The notes under the pieces: model-generated | Database searches by the model: none | Told to the model about the DNA's origin: nothing | What the model saw: only the letters and a program-made list of their open reading frames with translations | In this document: in pieces, positions 1 through 13,487 of the stretch | How the letters are laid out: every line of letters begins with the position of its first letter | Position numbering within the stretch: position 1 is the first letter of the stretch | Program-made: the position numbers and the translations under genes | NCBI GenBank assembly: GCA_963281155.1 | Contig: CAUJLY010000004.1 | Coordinates: 620,001 to 684,000, forward strand | DNA length: 64,000 nucleotides | Direction: 5' to 3' | DNA from: Rhabditophanes sp. KR3021 | Taxonomy: Eukaryota > Nematoda > Chromadorea > Rhabditida > Alloionematidae

Positions 1-3000
1 TTTTTTTGATAGTTGCATATTGAGATCCCTGATAAATTACACCACTGCTGTTTTGAATGTAACTATGCCCGTGAGGTGAAGAAGTATCTGAAAAGTTTGA
101 ACCTTCTGAAGTTGGCGGTGTTAAAGGTGACAGGACTCTTGTAGTGGCTTGAGTCTTAGCTGCTTTGATTGGTCTTTTTCTGGTTTTAGTTGCGGGTTTT
201 CCATAAGAGTCTAAGTTCATTTTCTTGGGTTCAAGTCTAAACGTTTGCAGCCTCTTGACAATGGCATGATGTCCATGCAAAAAGGCAATAGTTTCAGCTG
301 TCCTGTCCATTTTGTCCGACAGGTCCTTGTTAGCTCCTAAATTCAATAAACAATTAAGAGCACACATATTGCCTTCAGCTGCTGCTACAAACAAAGGCGT
401 CTGCTCATCTTTGTCCTGGGCATCTTTGTTGGCCTTCTTTGATACCAGAAACTCAATTATCTTTTCTTCATCGTGGGCAGCAGCTACATGCAATGGAGTT
501 CGCCCAGTAAACGTATCTCGTAGGGCATTTCCTTTATTATCTAATTCACACCCACACTTGTCTAAGATATCTAAAATTGAAATGGCTTCTTCCATTCCCG
601 AGAGAACAGCATTCATGGCAATTGAATGGCAGTCTTGGTCGCATAAATCCACAGAAGCTTGCTTTGTGCTACAAATCAAATGCACGATCTCAATATTTCC
701 TAAAATTGCTGCATGGTGAAGGGGAGTCATTTCTTTGTCATCTGATAAATTCAAATCAGCCCCGCAGTGAATCAACAATTCGCACACTTTCGACAATTGG
801 TAACGAGTTGCTATCAGCAAAGCTGTTTGGTCATGGAAGTTGACAGCATTTATTGAAGCCCCTTTGTGTAATAATAGTCTAACTCCATCCAAAATTACTT
901 CTTCTGATTTGGCATCGCATTTTGATTCAATTAGTTTGTGAAGTGGAGTATCTCCGAATTTAGGTTCAACCACATTGACATCCATGTGGTATGTAAAATG
1001 GTCTTCTGTAAGTGGAAAAGCTGACTCACAAGCTTGATGTAAAGCCGTATAAGCTGAATTTCCAGTTGTCAATTGTTTTTTTGCTGGTGCATGGTTAATC
1101 TTGGCATACTGACTATTCCACGTCGAATAATCCTCATCTAATTTAGCTCTTTTACAGTCAATATTCCCTTGGAGCAAGATATTAGAATTATAAGTACTGA
1201 TGGAACCATCCTGATTCAAGGGTTTCCAAATAGGAGCATGGATTAACTTTCTCTTTCTATCCAAAACAACACCAACCAACATAGTTGTCAAAAGACAAAC
1301 ACAAATAATCCCAACAACAAGAAAAGTCCAACTGAATGAATTGTCTTCTACAGTCGTGGGATGTTGATTGGGATTAGTTCTGATTCGGGCAGCATACATG
1401 GGCACTCCTATTTGTTCGAATTCATATCTGGCGGCCGAAGCTCCTAAATAGGCTCCAACTGCGTAGATGTTTGAGAAACATTCATTTTTGTTTTTTGAGT
1501 TTAGACAAAGAGAAACATCAACTGTTAGGGCTAGCATAACTCCTTCTTTTTTAGAAGTAGAATAACTTTTATTTAGCTTGAGCAACTCAGTTTCGCCGTT
1601 TTCCATGTCGTACTTGAAGATCTGAAGCTTGCCATCTTCGTCTTTGAGAATGTCAACTTTTGCACGCAACTTTTCGGATAAAAATTTGAAAAAAGTTTCC
1701 TGCTTCGATAAGAAAAGATTAGGTGTAATATCTAGAATCAAAACGACATTCCCTTCCAACACACTTTTCTTTGTCTTAGAATTAGAGCAGTCTCCCCCAT
1801 CGAATTGGTACTCAGCCAGATTACACTCCTTATCACAAATTCCATTAACACGTTTCTTCTTGCAAAGTTTAGTCAAAGAAGTATCTAGACAATCATCCGC
1901 ATCGAAAAGACAGTGTTCATTGTTACAAACTTGGTCGCATACTCCATTCTTAGCAGCAAAAGCGCAATACGTCTTATAATTACAAAACTGATAAGGTTCG
2001 ACTATCTTAGCTGAACAATCCCCTCCATCGAAGCCACAAGAGTAGAAATTACACTCAGGGTCGCAATTGCCATTTCCAGAAACATTTCTACAGTTCAAAA
2101 ATTCACATTCAGCTTTGATCTTTTCATTTTCTTTATTGAAAGTGTCAACCTTAGACTGCTCAACCACAGCTCTGATTTCACACCGTTCTCCAACAAACCC
2201 ATCTCTACATATGCAATTGTAAGACCCAATCAAATTGACGCAACTACCTCCATTCTCGCACATAACAAATGAACAATACTCGACGATGTCATCGCAATAC
2301 TTTCCTTGGTAGCCATGCTCACACTCGCACCTGAAGGATCCATATTCATTGAGACAAGTTCCCTTGTTACAGAGGTCCTTTTTGCCACTGCACTCATTCG
2401 TGTCTTTTTCGCAGAATTTGCCATGGAATGAATTGTCGCGACAGTCGCAGGTAATTGAACCGTCAAAAAAATTTGTGTTGCATATAGCTTCATTTTGGCA
2501 AGGATTTCTAGGACCAGTGCATTTATCTTCAAATTCACAATGAATTCCAGTTTTGCCTTTTGGACATTCACAGCGATATGAATTTATTTGGTCGATGCAT
2601 TTAGATCCAGCTGCACATTCATTCTGTTTGCATTCATCCACATTGAATTGGCAAAACCTGCCTTCAAAACCAAGTGGACATAGACAAGAAAAGTTGCCGA
2701 CTGTATTCAGACAGGTCCCTTCATTGTGGCACAAATGCCCATACACACTACACTCATCCACATCATGCTCGCAAAATTGGCCCTCAAAACCTTGTTTACA
2801 TTTGCAAGAAATGTCTGTCCCATCAACGACGCACACTCCATTCTCTCCACACACTCCTTCCGGACAAAAATCTACCTTCTTGTCGCAATACTTTCCGTAA
2901 AAACCATAACTGCACTCACATTCCTTATGGTTTTTATTAGGATTAAATTTAATTCTGCCTCCATTCCAACATCTAAAGTTACTTTGCACCTCATTTTCAC

Positions 3001-3877
3001 AATTCTGACCCGAAAACCCACTCACACAACGACACTCATAAAAGCCCTTCTGAAATGGATAAGTAGGTGATAAAGTTATGCAAGTTATTGGTTATTACCT
3101 TGTTATGACATGTTCCTTTGTTTTGACAAGGCTTATCCAAACATTCATTGGTGTCGATTGAGCAATCAGGACCTTCCCAACCCGGCAAACATGCACAGGT
3201 GTAGGTGGTTGGGTGGTTGGTGCAGGAGGTTGAGTGGATGCAGGCAGAGGACAGGCAATAATCGACGAGAGAGCAGGTTGGGCCTGTAACAAACAAAAAA
3301 TATTAATATTCATTTTTAAGAAATTTAATACTTTTTCTCAACATTAATCATCACCCCCATCTTTTAATAGGAGGATGATTATGATGAGTGTGAAGTGTGA
3401 AAATGATCTCATTGTCTATTGACACTTCTCATGCTCATCATCTTCATTTTGGTTCGTTAATAATGATATACAATCAGCAAAAGGTAACTTAGACAATAAG
3501 AAAGTCAAGTCAATGGCTCATTGCACTTAACAACTATTTTACATAACAAAGAGAGGGCCATTATGTGATGAGTGTTGATATTAACACCCATCTCCAAATA
3601 ATGTAAATTATTATAAATTTGATAACAAAGGTCATTTTACTTACCACGATATCCATAAAAACATTCACACCCAAACAAATCATTTAATTTGGGATTGTAT
3701 ATGCCATTACTTAGGTTGCATTTGGTTGAGCTTGAGGCATTATTTGTGTTAACTAAAAACAAAAAATTGAAGAAGTTGGTGGTGATCAAGTAGATCTAAT
3801 TTACCTAACTGAGTAGTCCCATTAATACAATTAATTATCAAAAACCAACTCACACTACAAAATAGAATGTCTTTCAT
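1..3877 (-). CDS. Notch receptor, LIN-12/GLP-1 type (3' end outside window)
   Basis: Single-pass receptor cleaved after ligand binding so that its intracellular part acts with CSL in the nucleus. The ATG at 3877 opens a signal peptide (MKDILFCSVSWFLIINCING). Exons read 3877-3805, 3752-3645, 3283-3100, then one long exon from 3049 through position 1. Translation gives ten EGF-like repeats (about 3740-2170; several have the calcium-binding D-x-D/N-E-C form, e.g. VDEC, TNEC), three LNR repeats (about 2110-1790, FDGGDC/FDADDC cores), a heterodimerisation region, a transmembrane helix (about 1336-1265, WTFLVVGIICVCLL), a basic stretch, a RAM-like linker, and ankyrin repeats (about 1110-250). A Ser/Thr/Pro-rich tail (SPLTPPTSEGS) follows and runs off the window. 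Ten EGF and three LNR repeats match nematode GLP-1 rather than the 36-EGF insect and vertebrate receptors. The PEST region and stop are not visible. A TATATATTTTT element lies about 25 bases upstream of the ATG on the minus strand. Confidence 0.95.
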
Positions 3878-6800
3878 GTTGGTGGTGGTAGTGGTTAAAA
3901 ATATATAGTATGCTGAAAGAAGACAAATGAATGGGTGATGTAATGATATATATATATTGATGTAACGGTCATTTTCAACCCCACAAATGTCTTATTAATG
4001 GTGGTAAAAACAATTAAATGTGCAAGAAGCATCGGCAAGTTGTGTAATAAGGAAAAGTTATTAATGTCATTTCTAAAACATGCATCGAGCATTTTTTATT
4101 TGTAACTTGATCGGAAGGAAAGTCAAAGATGTGAATGTTGGGATGATGGCAGTTGGATCAAAGAAAGTGGTGCCGATTTGAAGGGGAAAAGTTTATGTAA
4201 AGTTCAAGTTTAAGCATGTTCAAGCATGTGCAATATGTTGGCGATGTTAATTGGTCAGGATTAGTAATGTTTTTTTATTTAAATAGAAGTTAATAGGATT
4301 TAAAAGTTGTAGTATTGGATGCAAAATGGAGTAAGATTAATGTGGCAAATAAGAGTAGCAATAAGGGTAGTACTTTAATGTTTGATTATTTTTTATATAT
4401 CTGAGAAAGTAACTCTAAAAGTTTTTAATAGTTTTGATTAAAAAAAGTAGCCACTACCAGATTAATTTATCTCTTTTAGATTGAACAATTGTTTTAATAT
4501 CAAAAAATAAAGTATGTAAAAGAAGTAACTTTCTCATCGTAATTAAGTCATAAAACACTTTTAAAATGTTTAGATTAAAATGTTGTAGTAAATGTTTTTG
4601 GAAGGATTAAAATAACTACAATATTGAAAAGAGATTTGAGTTGTGATATATTAGATTAGTAATGAACTTGTTTGGATGGGCATATAATATTGTAGGTGTG
4701 CCAAAAAGTGACACCATTTAAAAGTTAATGATTCTTCCCACACTTTTTGAATGTTTGAGTAGAATATATTTAGTGGTTAAATTCAAAAATGGGTAGGTTT
4801 AATTGATGAGAAGGTTGATTTTTAATGATGAATCAGTTTGATGTTGTCATCAATTATTAACATAACAAAAGTAAGTTGGAGTAAGGTGTAAAAGTGGGGA
4901 GCTTTAAACAATTAGTGTTGTTGTTTGCGTATAAACAACGAGGTGATAAAAGGGCATTGCTATTCAATTAATTTATAAATTTTAATAATTTTGTCACCAT
5001 GCAATGTCATGTTGTGTTTATTAATTAGAGTTATGGGAAAACAATAAATGAAGTGTGGTAAAATAGGTTGAAACAAGTTTGTGAAAAAAGAACTATCCAA
5101 ATGATTCATATAATAATTAACAATAATGGTGATCACCAATTAATTAAAAAGGAATTATACAGTAGAACACTGAACACTATAAAGTATCATTTAGTGTTAA
5201 CTTTCCCATGCTAATTATAAATTACCTAGCGGCAGCCTGTCAAAGTTAATTAAGTGATTTATAACAATTGGAAGGTGTTAAAGATAGATGCATTTATTGT
5301 AAAGAAGTATGCTGAAGGTGCGTTAACACATAGCCTTCACGCTTAATCTAAATCTTATCAAATGCCCCTTTAAATCAATTAAACCGCAGTCGTCAAAATT
5401 GTATATTAACACAATAATATTGTAGTCACGCTTACACCCTACCTATCTATTTATCTGTCTATTTAATCTAACTACATTTATATGATGCCGACAAATATCT
5501 TCTCAAAGTTGCCTTAAAATTAAACTAACTAATATATTCATCACAAAAAGTTATTTTAAAAAGTTTTAGTTGGAAAGGTAGAGGGTGTGTAATTCAATAA
5601 ATGATAATAACCTTTTTTGATTGGAATGGACGTAAGATTACGCGCCTTTAAAGTTTACCATCAATATTGACAAAGAACAATTAGGTAAATTGAACCTCAA
5701 TCAAGAATAGATATGTTGGTACCACTTTTTTTGGTAAAGATGACTATTTTAAGGTGGAAAAGTAAAAGTTTTGAGAAATATTGCAATCTCTCACAATATT
5801 TAAAATGAAACATAGGATTTGTAAAAAAAGGAGACGATTTGATTGCAAAAAATAGAACTACAATTTATTCAAACTTAAAATAGAAATACTTTTTCAATTA
5901 AAAAAGATATAATCCAGCATAAATCAAATAGAAAGCCGTCTACAAAGATAACCATTTTTTAAACATACAAAAGTTGACGAAGCATGGCTCGTGTGCAAAC
6001 AAAATACTTATGATTACCAACAAACATTTGTCCATTTCCTTTATCAAATCAAAAAAGAAAACGTGTGTATTCATGATTTAATTGCCCTTTAATCTAAAAC
6101 AATAAGCCCAAATATGTTGATTGGTGTTAGTTGAACGATTTATGATGTGTGCCATACAATTATTGTGTCTTATTTTAGTTTCTTCCCAAATTATTGAGGC
6201 ACATATTTTAAATATTTATGGTTACGTCATCGTGCGAGCATATTTGTAGGTATGCTTTGATTGTATAAATTTAGGTTGAGGCAATGTCGGTTTTTGTTTA
6301 TTAAGGTAATTAATAAGGAAATAATAAATATATAGTAATGAATTAATTATTTGTACTTTTTTTGACTAAAGACGGAAATAGACCTTTTAGGGTACAGTAT
6401 GATCTTGTTTGTGATAATATGTATCGTATAAAAGATGATGACAATTCAAAAATATATACAAACACCACAAATTCACAAACTTTCCCAGATCATCAACGAC
6501 TGATTGATGATATTTTTTGGGATAATTATGTTTATTGTAATGTAATATTTTGTTTCATTTTTTAGATGGAAATAAGATGTTTCGTTGATATTACAGGGTG
6601 ACAGTTAATGTTCCGGACATTTTTTGATAATCTAATTTTAAGGACTTTGAAGGAATCAAATTACAATCCCATTATGAATAATTTAAGTGCATAATTTACA
6701 TGAATAATTTAAATGAATATATTAGAAGTGTAATTGATACGTTTTAGTTATCTCCTTGAATTCAAGTAAATAACGTTTTACCTCCAAACATCGCTTTATT

Positions 6801-8775
6801 TTGATGTAATAATAAGATATCATTTGCATTTTATCTGGAATAAACTCCATCTAGCATATCAATTTTATCTCCAAAGGACAAAGTTATTAACAAAAAGTAA
6901 ATGTATAGCTGTCAATTTAGATAAATATCAAAGCACATGCCATTTCTGACCCGACACTTCATCAAAAAAGATCATAACTTATCTGGATTTGCCTTAATTT
7001 ATTTAAAAATTGGCTGTCTGCTTTCTAGACGATAAACATTCAAACTTGATAAAAAGTAGATTTGTGAAATACTTAATTTAAATGAGTTCCACGTTGACTG
7101 TTTTGTTAACTGTTCCTAAACAAATTATCCAAAACATTATTTCGCATTCCTTCCGCCCTCATCTTTTCTTTTTTAATAAGATGACTCAAAAATTGGCAAT
7201 TCTTTGGAATGTTTGGTTCCATTCATGATGTTGTATGCTGAAGGCAAACAAATATATTCAAAAATAATACACCTCCTCCTACACTTTGTTAATCGGCCTC
7301 GGACCCAGTAGTGTCTTTAATTTTAATAAATTTTTAATAATCTCTTTTAGCCCAACTCTATTTTTGAATTGAAAAGTTATTGCATAATAATAATATATGG
7401 CTAAAAAAGTTTCCCACCGACTCAAAAAGTATAACTTACATATCATTATCATTTCCACAATAATGCAATTGAACTTTCCAAACTTACTCCCAAAATACAT
7501 ATAGGAAGTGTATACTTAATTAGGATGTTACACGCTATAAAACAGTTTATAAACTTGTGCCCTCTTAACTTTTTAGTTAAGTGGGTTGGCTAAAGACATA
7601 GTTGAAGATTAGACTATTGCGTGTTGAAGATTCTTTCAGTTGTTTGCTTTGTGATGGGGGTTGTTGTCATGATTCTTACACCCCGTTACAGACCACTACT
7701 ATCATCAATTGTTTTTGATGTTCAAAAGTAAATAATAGCAAATTATATATCTTCAACTTTTGCTCCATTCAAATAAAATTTATCTTTGTTCAAGCCTTGA
7801 ATTATTTTATTTTTCGGGCATCTATTATTTTAAAGTCATTACGCCGTCTCCCTCTTTTACCTACCTCCACTCCATTTTAATCAAATTGAATGGAACTTTT
7901 TGTTATTCTTGCATATTAAATTGCCTAAAAATTCAAACAATCCATTAAAGTCTTTTCTTAATTAAATTAATTTCTTTCTCTATAAATATGTTTTTTGCCT
8001 GCTAACTCTACTCAAATTCACACGATCCCATACTAAAATGGCCAACTAGTTGTTATTAAAAACAAACTTTTTTTTAATTTAAAATCTTCAGATTTCTATC
8101 CTTTAAAATTTGTATTTTCGAGAATATAAAACTTTCCTACTCATAATCATTGGAGTTTGACTTCGTCTTTTTTAAACATTCCAAAGGATTGCCAAATATG
8201 AAAGGATGTTAATCTAATTTGGGTAGAATTATAAAAATATATTGCCCACTTAACATCGCCTTATGACCCTCTCCTTCCGAACTCTATCAAACCACCACAT
8301 CCTTTCCACGACCTTTTTTTTGTGCTTTTCTACTGTGGCCCAAATTTCACCAATCTTAACCATCATAATTGCTTTTCTTTCCCAAATTTGTCTTTGATTA
8401 TACTTTTTTTCAAAACCATTACGTCACAACTATAATTCCCCAAATTAACTTTATTACCACCTTCAAACATTTATCTTTTTACCACCCCATTACTCACAAC
8501 CTCAATTGAATCGACACATCTAATAAACTTATATTTAGAATTTCTTATATACATATAGTTTATTTGTCATTTCTCTCTCCTCAGTTATGGCAAAATAAAC
8601 AAAATATTATTACAAAGAGACTCGTGTTTATGAATGAATTTGTTAATTTAGTCTCTTTCGGTCCAATCTATTATATTTTTAACATAACTACTTATATCTA
8701 CTATTCTTCTTATCTTCGAAGGAAGGTTGTGTGTCCAATCATCTACATCCCACCACCCGTCTCTCCTCAATAAAG
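3878..8775. other. Intergenic, no gene supported
   Basis: Nearly 4.9 kb between the divergent Notch and synaptotagmin starts. Open frames here are short, AT-biased and lack recognisable domains or convincing splice partners. The region probably holds regulatory DNA for both neighbours, but I see no specific site I can support. A stretch at about 6590-6625 (GGGTGACAGTTAATGTTCCG) looks faintly like a transposon end, but no matching terminal repeat was found. Confidence 0.5.
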
Positions 8776-11700
8776 ATGCCAAAAAAGGTTTCCACAGCTT
8801 TTTTTATACACCAAAACTACTCCTTCTACCAATTAATTATATTTATCATATTTATCATTTGCCTAATTATCCTGGTCATACTCAACTTTTTTGGTTCTTG
8901 CAAACGGAGATGGATGAAGAGAAATGGTTACCAATTAGCATCTACCTTCGAACCTTCCCTCATTCTCCAAACTCATCTAAACAAACCTAACACCCAACTA
9001 AATCTCTCAACTAAACACATCAAAAGAGGAAGAAGCTTGTTAGGGACAAGAAGAGTTAGGTTGGTAGTAGAAGATGGAGGTGATCAAAATGATGAGGTAA
9101 CACATTTGAAGGGCAATGATGGTGGGAAGGAATATCTTTTTCAAGGTTAGTTTGGAAACGATATGTTTATTTGTACTTTTGTGTTTGTATATTTTTGGAT
9201 AGTGCTATTTTTGTTGAATGTTGATGATAGTAAAGTTCATTAATGTTTTTAATGTTGCCGTGGTAAAGGCTTATTGATGCATTAATTGGTATGATGAAAA
9301 GATTCGTGTATCTTTTATTTAAATATCAAAGTGTATTTATGTGTTGTTTAGAAAGACAACATTAAAAGTGATAATGCTAAGGGCAACATAAAAAACTTTC
9401 ATCTACTAGTTGATAACTGTTAGTTGTTGTCGAGTTAATAATTTAAAGTTTAAGATGGTGGCACGTTGATCTTTGTAAATGGAAAGCCGGCACCCATCGT
9501 CTTTCCAAATAAAATGCAAAAAGAGTTGATGTGATCGAGTATATAATAAACATTCAATGTGAATATCAAGTTTTAATACCATCTAAATGTTTGAAATTCT
9601 TATTGTGGTCTGAAGTTATTGATGCTCGTTAGAATAAATATGACTTTAGTTAGAGAATTGAATTAATTTTTTTGTCACTAAATTAAGTTGTTTTCTTTTT
9701 GATATCATTTCTTTTCCTTATCACTCATTTTCTCAAGACACGTTCATCTTTTTATTTTTGTTTTTGATAGAGACAAAAGATTCTGTTTGAATTTGCTTCC
9801 ATGTCTACATATTTATTTATATTATTAATTAATTCAAACGACAACATAAAAAGAGTATTAAGATTGTTTGGAATATTTCCTATTCCAGTTGTCTAAATGT
9901 TTAATGGTTCTTTTAATCTGCATCTACTTGGCCTTACCTCTTCTTTTTTGCCAATTATATGTGGAGTGTAGCTATATTTATACATAAATTTATACTTTTG
10001 CATAACATATTCCATTTAAAAAAGAAAAAATGTTAGTGTACGTCTTAATATGTATAAAGACCATTTCGAGACTTCTTGACTTGGTACAAATATGCATATT
10101 TCTTGTCTGCCTTCATAATTAACTTCATCTTGGGAGAGATGTTAAGCTATTTGTAATTTGTGCATTTGATAGAGGCTATTAATTGCCATGTTATTTACTA
10201 CTATTTTTTGAAGACACACACAACTTTTGTTAGTAACAGTAGCATATATAAACATAATAATTATAATAAATTAAGCTCAATCAGTTGCTAATTTTATACC
10301 CAAATAATAATGTGCAGATTTGTGAGGAGCGTAGATATGCTCTCTTTACAGAATGGATACATTAATTGTCCTATTATAAGAAGTATCAAAATTACACTAT
10401 ACTACTGAGAACAAATATTTTTAAAACATTTGATATAAATGATGTAATGATGTTGGATGTGTGGATGGATAAATGAGCACCAACACACTTTTTAGTCCTT
10501 AAACTGTTAAACCATTTAGCTCCTATAATTTAACCATATCCAAAGACATATCTACCAATTTTTTAAATAATTCTTATCTCATTTACGTAAGCAAAGAAGC
10601 TCCCCTTGCAACAAACACACATACACACAATCATCCTGTATGTTAATCGTCCCGCAAATAGATTATAGTCTCTAAAACGCATTACTACTACACACCTAAT
10701 AATAACAGTCTAATAATATTTACTATTTCCAGAGGTATAGATCATTTCGTTTCATCCATATTATTTTATGTCTATAAATACACTAACTAATTCATTCTCA
10801 TACAAATTACTATTATTTTTGTATTTTTATTGACAGTCTATCATTTTATCCATTACAAACAGTTTAAAGCTACCCTCAAAAACAAATAGTGTAACTATTT
10901 TGAACAACTATTTTTCATAATTTAAATACCCCCTGTCATTTTTAAGAATATGAACTGAAATCTATAAATAAATGGTATTAGTTCACTATTACTTCCCTAA
11001 ACACTTGCTCTTGAGCACAGAAAAAAATTCTTTCCTCATAATCATAAATGAATGGAAAAGTGGATGTATTTAAAATGTTCAAGATACATACATATACTTA
11101 TACTATTTTAACTGTTCAACTAAATATTTAAGTCATAATTCATTCCAATTCATCGACTAACTTTTGTTTTGAAGTTGTTTTAGTGGGTTGAAAGGTTATT
11201 TTTAGGTTGTTATGGTGAATTCTGTTTCTTTAGAAGGTTGAATTTTAAATTACCTTCATTTGTAAAGATCATTTAGTGTTAGTTATACTAATTTACCTAA
11301 TAGAAAGCTTCTTTGGTTAGTGAAGCATAAATATTTATGAAAGTTTGCATACTTTTGTTTGAATGAATAGGAGATTAATTAAAGGGAAACACTTTTGAAA
11401 AGAGAGTAGTGTATGATTTGGTATGCATGAGTTTACTCTCCTTTGTCAACTCATTTTCTATTAATTCACAATACACGACTAACTTTTTTGGTATCAATAT
11501 AATGAGATATATTGTCAGTTTCTTATCTCTTTTGCTATGGGATACATATTAATTGGTGGTTAAGTGTATTTTTGGGGCAAAAGCCAATCCAATTTTAAAC
11601 CATTTTTTGTTGACACAAAAAAGACAATCACACCATGATGGCTTTATGGCCTGTCACATTTTAATTGTTTGTTTCAAATTGTTGAATTAAATTTGATTGA

Positions 11701-13336
11701 TCAATGGCTTGTTACAATGTATTCAATATAGGAGTGTATTATTTTAGTTTAGTTTTAGGTAGCATGTCATATTTTTTAGTATTTGGGCGTCATTTTTTAT
11801 TTAGATGTGTATATGTTTGGAATTGATGACTTCATTTCAGACTTCTTTGTCATGACATCTCATAACGAGATTATGCCTCCCTGGATGGAACATCGGATAA
11901 AGAATGATAAATCACTGGTAGCTGCAGCTACTGCTTTAATGGGTCGAAACAATAATAGTACAAGTAAAGGAAACTCAACAATCCTACCCATGCCTCATAT
12001 ACTTCAACGAACTTCTTCAGACAAAGGTGCTTCTCTCGCTTCATCTTTCTTTTCGAAATTTATGCCAAAAGACAAATCTTCTTCAACTAGTTCCAATCCA
12101 TTGTTGGATATTCACAGGTCAAACACAGCCAATCAAATAATTGACTCGCCAAAGAGTATTGTCTTTCTAGATGACAAAAATAGCGCAGACAAAAAGGGTA
12201 TTGAAAAGGGAGAGGGTGAAAATAGTTCTGTTTTCAATTACGAATTGACACCCATTGAGAAGAATAATAATTCGTGTGTCAGGGGAAGTATTACTCTACT
12301 ACTGAGGTATGATTTCATCCATAGAGTTTTGATGGTCCATTTGAAGAAAGCTAATAATTTATCTTTAGGGGTAAGTCAAAGAAATAAGTTTATTTTATGT
12401 ACAAATTTTGATATTTAGGACCGAATAGTTTTAGATCCATATATAATTATTTATTTATTACCTGACCGGCGTCATCATTGTAAAACAAGAATCGTCAAAA
12501 AAACAGTCGATCCCGAGTACAATGAAATGTTTTCATTCGACGTTCAATACAATAATCTGTCAAACAATATGCTCCAATTCACGCTTTATTCATTTGACCG
12601 TTTCACCAAACAAATAGGCAACGTCGTGATGCGGGATTTATTCGAAAAGTCTGACTTATACATGTGGACCGAATATACGATGCCTGTAATGGGATCTCAG
12701 GAGAAAAATGATTTTGGTGATTTACTTCTTTACATTACTTATTCTATTTCTGAGCAAAAGTTATATGTGACAGTAGGTAAAGCTTACAATTTGAGGCCAA
12801 TGGATATCACTGGTGCCAGTGATCCTTATTGCAAAGTGGACCAGATTTACCATGGCAAACGAGTCAAACAAAGAAAGTCTACCATTAAAAGAGCTAACTT
12901 GAATCCAGTGTACAATGAGACCCTTGAATTTGACTTGCCGTTGCACGAAGTTAGGGATACCAATTTTTTGGTGCAAGTGATGGATTGGGACAGGATAGGA
13001 AGGGATGATCTGTTAGGCTTTTGTATTCTAGGAAAAGACAGTCCGACGGCGGAAGGATTTAACCAATGGAGTGATTGTTTTTCTTTCTTGGATGCGACTA
13101 AATTTAAATCATTTAACAATACAATTGCTAATGGAAATATCGTGATTCAGAATAATAGTCATGGGCCAGAAGTAGTGGCCTCGCCTACTTCAGTCAACTC
13201 AAATCCTCCCCAACTTTCAGCCTCTCTCAATACAGACGGTTACTTTTCGACAAAATCATTCGGAACCTGGCATTCTATTCAAGAAGACATTCCTCCAAAT
13301 TTTAGAAACATTCCAAAATCTAAGAAAAATAAATAA
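8776..13336 (+). CDS. Synaptotagmin-family protein, N-terminal TM and two C2 domains
   Basis: Membrane-trafficking protein, 605 residues, from three exons: 8776-9145, 11841-12370, 12419-13336. Junction phases agree at every splice. Exon 1 encodes a short N-terminus, a hydrophobic helix (FIIFIICLIILVILNFF) and a basic Cys-containing stop-transfer segment (CKRRWMKR), the usual synaptotagmin topology. A long Ser/Asn-rich linker leads to C2A (about residues 265-410) and C2B (about 410-540). C2B keeps Asp ligands in loop 1 (MDITGASDPYCKV) and loop 3 (MDWDRIGRDD), so calcium binding is plausible. C2A keeps DRIVLDPY in loop 1 but has only YSFDRFTKQ in loop 3, so it looks calcium-weak or inactive. 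C2B ends with a normal W-x-D-C-F strand, then a Ser/Pro-rich tail. An AATAAA lies about 50 bases after the stop. Which synaptotagmin isotype it is cannot be settled by eye. Confidence 0.85.
9146..11840 (+). other. Long first intron of the synaptotagmin gene
   Basis: GT at 9146 and CATTTCAG ending at 11840 bound 2.7 kb with no supported internal exon. It is far longer than the 40-60 base introns typical of this window and could hold neuronal enhancers or alternative first exons. Confidence 0.6.
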
Positions 13337-13487
13337 CTACACTTCGTTTAATAATTGGATATAATTTTTATAAGGGTTTATTGGTATAATAAAGTTATCC
13401 GGATTTATTTAGTTTACAAATTGAAAAATTCATAAACTTAATACTGTTGAATTGTAAGAATGTGTCCATAATATCTTTTAAATTTAT

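Noticed and set aside
312..2543. Plus-strand open frames across the Notch gene
   Set aside because: They lie opposite a long, well-supported Notch exon and their Ser/His/Leu-rich translations are antisense shadows of EGF, LNR and ankyrin repeats.
2230..2571. Minus-strand frame of 113 residues within the EGF region
   Set aside because: It is the EGF-coding DNA read in the wrong frame; the correct frame gives complete six-Cys repeats without interruption.
6362..6565. Open frame of 67 codons in the Notch-synaptotagmin gap
   Set aside because: No motif, signal peptide or splice context, and the composition is AT-driven.
6590..6990. Possible MITE or Tc1-type element near 6.6 kb
   Set aside because: One end looks transposon-like, but I could not find a matching inverted terminal repeat or target duplication.
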